The translations under genes and the position numbers were made by a program. A DNA stretch of 64,000 nucleotides from Myxococcus qinghaiensis (lineage in GTDB: Bacteria; Myxococcota; Myxococcia; Myxococcales; Myxococcaceae), in assembly GCF_024198215.1 (NCBI RefSeq), contig NZ_JAKCFA010000014.1, forward strand, positions 237,060 to 301,059. Reading direction: 5' to 3'. Shown piece after piece: positions 59,557 through 64,000 of the stretch; within the stretch, counting starts at the first letter, position 1, and the number at the start of each line of letters is the position of its first letter. Below the pieces are notes generated by a model that was given only the letters and a program-made list of their open reading frames with translations, ran no database searches and had not been told where the DNA came from.

Positions 59557-59880
59557 ATGACAATGCAGGGGCTCGAAGCCGACGGCCAGTCCCTCCAGAA
59601 CGCCCAGGTCTATCTCGGCACGGGGCCTCTGGAAGCAGTCACCCTGGGGCAATTCGAAGCGGTCCTGGCGGCGCGTGGCGAAGGTCAGACCCGCATCCTG
59701 CTGTTGATGAAGGGGCAGCCGCTGACCGTGACGCGGCTGGCCCCCGGGGCCTATACGTTGTGCGTCGTCCCAGTGAGGGGAAACCTGGATGACCCGACCT
59801 GGGCCCAGCGCGTGCGTGACGGAGCAAGCCCACTCCCCGTCTCCCGCGAGCCCGTGGAGACAGGCGCGCTGGCACGCCAC
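59557..59880 (+). pseudogene. Relic of a regulatory-like (carboxypeptidase-type) beta domain
   Basis: A frame with good coding composition begins near ATG 59557 and reads QVYLGTGPLEAVTLGQFEAV, then TRILLLMKGQPLTVTRLAPG, AYTLCVVPVRG and LPVSREPVETG. Such P-G-x-Y-T-x-C-V-V-P phrases occur in the carboxypeptidase-regulatory-like modules of larger exported myxobacterial proteins. No signal peptide or ribosome site precedes it, and the frame then runs into unlikely sequence. A gene fragment is the best reading. Confidence 0.4.
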
Positions 59881-60055
59881 GGCCGGTGGTTCATCGGCTG
59901 CCGCCTGTGCCGGGGCGCTGACCGTCAGCCCTCATCTAAGGAGAGCGGGTGCGGTGGCGCGGTTCGAGCCCTGGAGGTTGTTCGTGACGCGGAAAAAGAG
60001 GACTCGGCGGACCGTGGAGCAGGACCAGACGGGTCCGCTCGAATGTCGCGCGAAC

Positions 60056-60511
60056 TCAGAAGGGCGCGCCCCCGGTCTGCACACTGAGCGCCTGACTGTT
60101 GATGGTGGTGAAGAGCCGACGCATGGCCTCGCGACGCTGGTCCGGCGTCATGTCGACGAGCGCGGCGCGAAAGGCCTGGGCATCCTCTCGCGTCCAGCGC
60201 CGGACCTGGAGCGCGGCGTCGATGAGCCGCTGTCCTTCCTGGACGGCCGCGAGGCTTTGAGGGGACGGCTCCCTGGGAGGCGCACCGGGTGCCTGGACGG
60301 AGGGCGCCTGGGATGGGGGCCCCACATCGCGGTGCACGTCTGGCACAGCGGAGGTCCGCGCAAGCAGCGTGTCGAGCACCGCGCGCTGACTCGCGAGCTC
60401 CTGAAGGACCCGCTCATTCGCATCCGGGGCGGTCTGCCGTCCGGCGAGGAACGCGATGGCGGAGGCTCCCAGGAGGAGGAGCGCGAGGATTGGCGTTGAC
60501 GGAGGTGGCAT
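60056..60511 (-). CDS. Membrane-anchored hypothetical protein
   Basis: This is a 151-residue protein. The start at 60511 lacks a good ribosome site; a GTG at 60526 is an alternative. One hydrophobic helix (ILALLLLGASAIAFLAG) precedes a soluble part with a heptad-like helix (ERVLQELASQRAVLDTLL), a Pro-rich linker and a helical C-terminal third (RRWTREDAQAFRAALVDMTP, QRREAMRRLFTTINSQ). The last part resembles small periplasmic helical proteins of the heavy-metal/Spy type by length and charge only. The function is unknown. It is followed downstream on the minus strand by no partner gene. Confidence 0.65.
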   Translation of the reverse strand: MPPPSTPILALLLLGASAIAFLAGRQTAPDANERVLQELASQRAVLDTLLARTSAVPDVHRDVGPPSQAPSVQAPGAPPREPSPQSLAAVQEGQRLIDAALQVRRWTREDAQAFRAALVDMTPDQRREAMRRLFTTINSQALSVQTGGAPF

Positions 60512-60527
60512 TGAGGGAGGCTGCACG

Positions 60528-60560
60528 CGGGGATGCGCGCGATGGAGGCGCGCATCCCCG
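60528..60560 (-). terminator. Terminator hairpin
   Basis: A 13-bp perfect GC-rich stem (CGGGGATGCGCGC with GCGCGCATCCCCG) encloses a 7-nt loop. It lies just downstream of the small secreted-protein gene at 60572-60967 on the minus strand. Confidence 0.7.
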
Positions 60561-60571
60561 AGGTCTTCAGA

Positions 60572-60967
60572 CTACGGCTGCTTGGGCGCGGCGGTCGACG
60601 CATTCGTCACATGGAGGGACGTGCAGCCAGACCACATGTCCCAGGTGAAGGTGATGTAGGAATCACCATTGATGGAGCGCGCTGTCGCAACCAGGTCCGC
60701 ATTGGTCGAGGAACAGCCCACATAATTGCTGGAGGTATCCATCGCGAAACAGCCGACGGAGGGGGCGCTCCCTACGTACGTGGTGATGGCGCAGCCGATG
60801 AACTGCTGGGTGTCCGCGGTGTTTCGAGTGTCGCCCAGAGAGCCTGATGCGCTCCTCGCGCTCGTGTTGACGAGGACGGTATTGGTGTTCTTGGCGCCTG
60901 CCCAGGCCGCCGTCCCGAGGAGGGCCGTGATGGCGATTCCCACGAGCTTCGAGGCGTGCTTCGTCAT
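60572..60967 (-). CDS. Small secreted protein
   Basis: This is a 131-residue protein with AGGAGAG about 7 nt before ATG 60967. A signal peptide (KLVGIAITALLGTAAWAGA) is followed by a Ser/Thr/Asn-rich mature part with four Cys (FIGCAITTY, VGCFAMDTS, VGCSSTNAD, SGCTSLHVT), spaced as for two disulphides. The composition and pattern suggest a compact beta protein secreted to the outside. No function is known. A strong hairpin follows it on the minus strand. Confidence 0.82.
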   Translation of the reverse strand: MTKHASKLVGIAITALLGTAAWAGAKNTNTVLVNTSARSASGSLGDTRNTADTQQFIGCAITTYVGSAPSVGCFAMDTSSNYVGCSSTNADLVATARSINGDSYITFTWDMWSGCTSLHVTNASTAAPKQP

Positions 60968-61167
60968 GGATGTCTCTCCTGGAGGAAACGAGATGTCACT
61001 CCGCGCAGGAAAATGGCATCACCTCCGGTGAAGGCAAACTTTTCAAGACACTGGGGTCCCTGAGACACCCCGGGTCTGGATTGCATCGCCCGGGTCGCCA
61101 TGCGTCTCGACTGGGATTGAGATTGCATTAAGCTCGCGGCCGTTCCACTCACCTGACGAGGCCTCTC

Positions 61168-61572
61168 ATGAAGCATTCTCTTGCTGTGACGGCGGTGTTG
61201 CTCAGCCTCTCCCTGCTGGGCTGTGGCGGTCCGGTTTCCGAGCCTGCGCTGGAGCCAGAGGCGGTGTCCGAGAGCGGCGAGTCCTCGACGGTCTCCCAGT
61301 TTGGTACGTGCACGGCGCAGTGTTCGGGAGGTCAGACTGTCTCCTGCTCCGGCAGCACCTGTTCCCAGACGGACTACCAGGGCGTGACGTGCAACGGTGT
61401 GTTCACCGCCTGCCCGCCTCCCCCGGCGTGCACGGGCTACCCCTCATGCAGCACGCTGGTGGGCAAGCGTTGCTTCATCGAAGGCGAAACGCAGCCCTGC
61501 TGCGCCGGCACCTCGACCTCCCAGCTCTATTGCGTGTACTACAACGACAACAGATTCATCTTCGCGTACTGA
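61168..61572 (+). CDS. Small Cys-rich lipoprotein
   Basis: This is a 134-residue protein; ATG 61168 has GAGG 6 nt upstream. A lipoprotein signal (SLSLLGC) is followed by an acidic Pro/Glu linker. The mature domain has many cysteines (TCTAQCSGGQTVSCSGSTC, TCNGVFTACPPPPACTG, PSCSTLVGKRCFIEG, QPCCAGT, LYCVYYN), a pattern suiting several disulphides in a small stable fold. It may be a surface-bound protease inhibitor or binding protein; this is only a composition-based guess. A strong terminator separates it from the convergent discoidin protein. Confidence 0.82.
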   Translation: MKHSLAVTAVLLSLSLLGCGGPVSEPALEPEAVSESGESSTVSQFGTCTAQCSGGQTVSCSGSTCSQTDYQGVTCNGVFTACPPPPACTGYPSCSTLVGKRCFIEGETQPCCAGTSTSQLYCVYYNDNRFIFAY

Positions 61573-61676
61573 CGAGCCTCCAGGGACTTGGGTCCTCCTC
61601 CCCTTCCGGACCTGTCGAGGGAGCGACGGTCGTACCCAGCGCCGGTGACTTCATGTGACGGCATGGGGACAGTGCA

Positions 61677-61712
61677 GCCACATCGGGTCGAAGGAACTCG
61701 ACCCGATGTGGC
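61677..61712. terminator. Bidirectional terminator hairpin
   Basis: A 15-bp perfect stem, GCCACATCGGGTCGA with its exact reverse complement, encloses a 6-nt loop. It lies between the convergent stops at 61572 and 61727. Confidence 0.8.
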
Positions 61713-61726
61713 GCTCAGCAGGCCGC

Positions 61727-63934
61727 TCAGTAGAGCAGGTTGTAGTCCGTTATCGAGAGGCGCCAGTCGTAGCCGTAGGCAGTCCCCCCGTCCCAGCAGT
61801 GAACCCCGTCGCCCCGGTCCCCGGTCTTGCACTGGGAGACGATCCTCGTCGGCACCCCAGCACTCCAAGCCGCGGCGTTGACAGAGCAGCTCGGGCTGTT
61901 TTGCGTCGGGTGGGTGCTGACTCCATCGATGCCCCAGTGGAAGCCGCCGAGACGATCCACCTGGATCCAGGGCTCGGCGTTGCCCTCGAGGTTCACCAGG
62001 TTCTGCCAGGCGTCGAGATGGTTTCCGTTGAAGTTGTTGCGGTACTCATCGAAGGGGGCGCACGAGTGACTGCTCCCGCCCTGGTTGTGGAAACTCGCAT
62101 GGGAGTGCTTGGCCACGTAGACGACAGGGTGGGCTCCGTCCTCGACCTGGAAGCCATTGTGAACCGCGGTGCGAGTGTAGTGATCTCCGTGCAGCCAGAA
62201 GGTGACGGCTGCGATCCGCGTGCGGTCCTCGCTCAGCGTCACCATGACGTGCTCCCAATCGCCGTGATGCTTTCCGTTGCCAAACACGTCACAGGCGCTC
62301 TGATAGCCATAGAACCACCAGTAGTGGATGCGGAGCTGGTTCGCGCACCAGGTCGTCTGGAAGTAGGTCGGCACCTGATGGGTGGCAACCAGGTTGTAGC
62401 TCGTGTTCTGCACCGGGAAGGGATTCAGCACCTGCACGGACGTCTCGAAGAAGGGCTGCGCGGACATCGGGTAGTCCGGCGCGGCGCCGTCGAAGCGCAG
62501 CCGCGGGGCGAAGGTCCTGGCCAGGAACGCAGGGTCCCCGGAGTGCGCGGGCAATGGATCGCCGGCGGTGATCACGACCTCGGCGAGACTCAGGACGCCG
62601 ACGCCATCGAGCTGCACGCGGACATACCGGGCTGGGCGGTTGATGGAGAAGAAGGCCTTGGCCGGCGCGACGCCAGCCAGCGGATAGTCCTTCCAGTTCA
62701 CCCCGTCTTCGGAGATGCGCACCCGGAAGTCCCTGAGCCGGTCCGCGCAGCAGTCGGTGCGGTTGTAGAGGACCACGGTGGCCAGGGACTGCGTGCGCTG
62801 GAGGTCGACCTGCCACCAGGGCTGGAACTCGGCGAGGGTGTGGGTCACGGAGCCCTGGTCAAAGTAGCCGCTGGTGTTCCCGTCCACCGCGCGCGACGAG
62901 ACTCCGCCGGAGTCCGTGGACGACTGCAGCGTCGGCATGCCGTGCGCGAGGTTGTCGCCGGAGGGGAAGACCTGGACCTCGGCGAGGCTCAAGATGCCGC
63001 CGCCGTCGAGCTGCACCCGGACGAACCGGGCCGCGCGGTTGATGTTGAACGTGGTCTGCTCCGGGGCAGTCCCGGCGAAGGGGAAGTCATGCCAGGTCAG
63101 TCCATCCACGGAGACGCGCACCTTGAAGTTCGAGAGCCGTTCCGCGCAGCAGTCGGTGCGGTTGTAGAGGACCACGGTGGACAGGGGAATCGCTCCCTGG
63201 AGGTCGACCTGCCACCAGGGCTGGAACTCGGCGAGGGTGTGGGTCACGGAGCCCTGGTCAAAGTAGCCGCTGGTGTTTCCGTCCACCGCGCGAAACGGAA
63301 CCCCGCTGGAGTCAATAGACGACTGCAGCGTCGGCATGCCGTGCGCGATGTTGTTGACGGCGGGGAAGACCTGGACCTCGGCGAGGCTCAGGATGCCGAC
63401 GCCGTCGAGCTGCACCCGGACGAACCGGGCCTTGCGGTTGATGTTGAGCGAGGTCCGCTCCGGGGCAGTCCCCGCGAAGAGGGAGTCATGCCAGGTCCAG
63501 GCCTGTCCATCCTCGGAGACGCGCACCCGGAAGTTGGAGAGCCGGTGCGCGCAGCAGTCGGTGCGGTTGTAGAGGACCACCGTGGCCAGGGAGTAGACGC
63601 CCTGGAGGTCGACCTGCCACCAGGCTCCACCCTCGTTGGCGGTATGGGTGACGGAGTTCTGGTCAAAGTAGCCGCTGGTGTTCCCATCCACCGCGCGCGA
63701 CGAGACGCCGCCGGAGTCCGTGGACGACTGCGACGTCGGCCTGCCGCGCGCGATGTTGATCGGGGCGCCCAGCGGCGCCGCCACGCTGGCAACGGCGCCG
63801 TCGCCGGGCAGCCTGGCGTCGGGGAGGTCCTGCACGGAGCACGCGCCGAGGAGCGCGGCGACCGCGAGGCATGTGCGTATTCCGGCGATGGTGAGCACCC
63901 ATTCCAGCTCAAGCCGAGCAGCCGTTCCGGCCAT
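61727..63934 (-). CDS. Lipoprotein with three discoidin (F5/8 type C) repeats and a Vps62-like domain
   Basis: This is a 735-residue protein. The N-terminus carries AVAALLGAC, a lipoprotein box (a GTG start at 63901 would shorten the leader). Three F5/8 type C repeats (about 55-195, 195-330 and 330-465) each have NIARGRPTSQSS-like or AHGMPTLQSS-like openings, AVDGNTSGYFDQ, WWQVDL, VVLYNRTDCC and FVRVQLDG. They are carbohydrate- or lipid-binding modules. The C-terminal 260 residues match the Vps62-related pattern: IHYWWFYGYQSACDVF, HHGDWEHVMVTLSED, and HPVVYVAKHSHASFHNQG. Vps62 is known from yeast vacuolar sorting, and bacterial relatives are secreted and uncharacterised. A role in binding and acting on eukaryotic or bacterial prey surfaces is possible. 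Confidence 0.88.
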   Translation of the reverse strand: MAGTAARLELEWVLTIAGIRTCLAVAALLGACSVQDLPDARLPGDGAVASVAAPLGAPINIARGRPTSQSSTDSGGVSSRAVDGNTSGYFDQNSVTHTANEGGAWWQVDLQGVYSLATVVLYNRTDCCAHRLSNFRVRVSEDGQAWTWHDSLFAGTAPERTSLNINRKARFVRVQLDGVGILSLAEVQVFPAVNNIAHGMPTLQSSIDSSGVPFRAVDGNTSGYFDQGSVTHTLAEFQPWWQVDLQGAIPLSTVVLYNRTDCCAERLSNFKVRVSVDGLTWHDFPFAGTAPEQTTFNINRAARFVRVQLDGGGILSLAEVQVFPSGDNLAHGMPTLQSSTDSGGVSSRAVDGNTSGYFDQGSVTHTLAEFQPWWQVDLQRTQSLATVVLYNRTDCCADRLRDFRVRISEDGVNWKDYPLAGVAPAKAFFSINRPARYVRVQLDGVGVLSLAEVVITAGDPLPAHSGDPAFLARTFAPRLRFDGAAPDYPMSAQPFFETSVQVLNPFPVQNTSYNLVATHQVPTYFQTTWCANQLRIHYWWFYGYQSACDVFGNGKHHGDWEHVMVTLSEDRTRIAAVTFWLHGDHYTRTAVHNGFQVEDGAHPVVYVAKHSHASFHNQGGSSHSCAPFDEYRNNFNGNHLDAWQNLVNLEGNAEPWIQVDRLGGFHWGIDGVSTHPTQNSPSCSVNAAAWSAGVPTRIVSQCKTGDRGDGVHCWDGGTAYGYDWRLSITDYNLLY
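62570..63760 (-). repeat. Internal tandem repeats of the discoidin gene (period about 399-405 bp)
   Basis: The phrase gaggtcgacctgccacca occurs at 62801, 63200 and 63605, spaced by 399 and 405 bp. Between the first two copies the surrounding 70-80 bp are nearly identical, including the run around the codons for YFDQGSVTHTLAEF. The units correspond to the three discoidin domains. High nucleotide identity between neighbours suggests recent duplication or gene conversion. Confidence 0.75.
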
Positions 63935-64000
63935 GGCGAGCAGTCGGAGCGTCAGCGACGCTGGGACGTTCTCTCACTTCACCTGCTTGCGAGCCTTCGT

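Noticed and set aside
1..64000. tRNA, rRNA, CRISPR array, insertion sequence or prophage
   Set aside because: I found no tRNA-like cloverleaf, no regularly spaced repeat array, and no transposase, integrase or phage structural protein among the genes.

Overview
The window comes from a high-GC bacterium, very probably a myxobacterium of the Myxococcus/Corallococcus/Pyxidicoccus group (Myxococcota). The reasons are the strong G/C preference at third codon positions, a MYXO-CTERM sorting tail (gene at 5756), a very high share of lipoproteins and signal-peptide proteins with discoidin, ricin, LamG and NBR1-Ig modules, a CarD-like regulator, and an HELGH-type M57 protease. No rRNA, tRNA, CRISPR array, IS element or phage gene is visible. 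This is an accessory chromosomal region of mostly secreted or cell-surface proteins, with several decayed genes between them.

Layout. 1-8 kb: the end of an unknown gene, secreted proteins and lipoproteins (one with Ig-like repeats), a Tat-exported serine hydrolase, a beta-propeller lipoprotein behind a Fur-box-like palindrome, and a CxxCH/MYXO-CTERM protein. 8-14.5 kb: a metal-dependent amidohydrolase with a TetR regulator just downstream and an operator-like dyad in its promoter, an alpha/beta hydrolase, a GH64-type beta-1,3-glucanase and a solitary HNH nuclease. 14.7-21.5 kb: five co-directional genes (secreted protein, two lipoproteins, a signal-peptide protein with a pre-toxin TG motif and a variable-looking C-terminus, and a cytosolic beta-propeller) that look like a polymorphic-toxin operon. 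21.7-31.2 kb: a second serine hydrolase, GST, DUF2490 protein, M57 protease, MazG-like pyrophosphohydrolase, EEP-family nuclease/phosphatase, a small membrane protein and a double-LamG protein with a hydrophobic tail. Relics of a methyltransferase and an acyltransferase lie at 26.6-27.6 kb.

31.2-42.2 kb: a large lipoprotein with a CxxCH motif, then a three-gene operon of two CxxCH-bearing exported proteins and a Tat-exported DUF1501-type protein, followed by a small Cys-rich protein, a 36-bp perfect palindrome and a frameshifted gene. 42.2-48.8 kb, minus strand: the most striking element, a tight three-gene operon. It encodes a small protein resembling those found beside type VI secretion effectors, a carrier-like protein (regulatory-like beta domain, LysM-like region, peptidoglycan-binding domain), and a 1721-residue protein. 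The last combines a zinc ribbon, an endonuclease/exonuclease/phosphatase-type core, an OTU-type cysteine protease domain, two related copies of another domain and a highly charged tail with NLS-like basic clusters. I read it as a candidate injected effector. 48.9-64 kb: an N-terminally truncated metallopeptidase, a ricin-type lectin, a membrane-anchored esterase, an NBR1-Ig/CxxCH protein, a CarD-like fusion, an ankyrin protein, a trypsin-like protease with ricin lectin repeats, several small exported proteins and gene fragments, and a lipoprotein with three discoidin repeats and a Vps62-like domain.

Much of the content suits a predatory or saprophytic lifestyle: secreted hydrolases, lectins that would place enzymes on glycans, and two toxin/effector-like operons. 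Convergent genes are commonly separated by long perfect hairpins, which I list as terminators.
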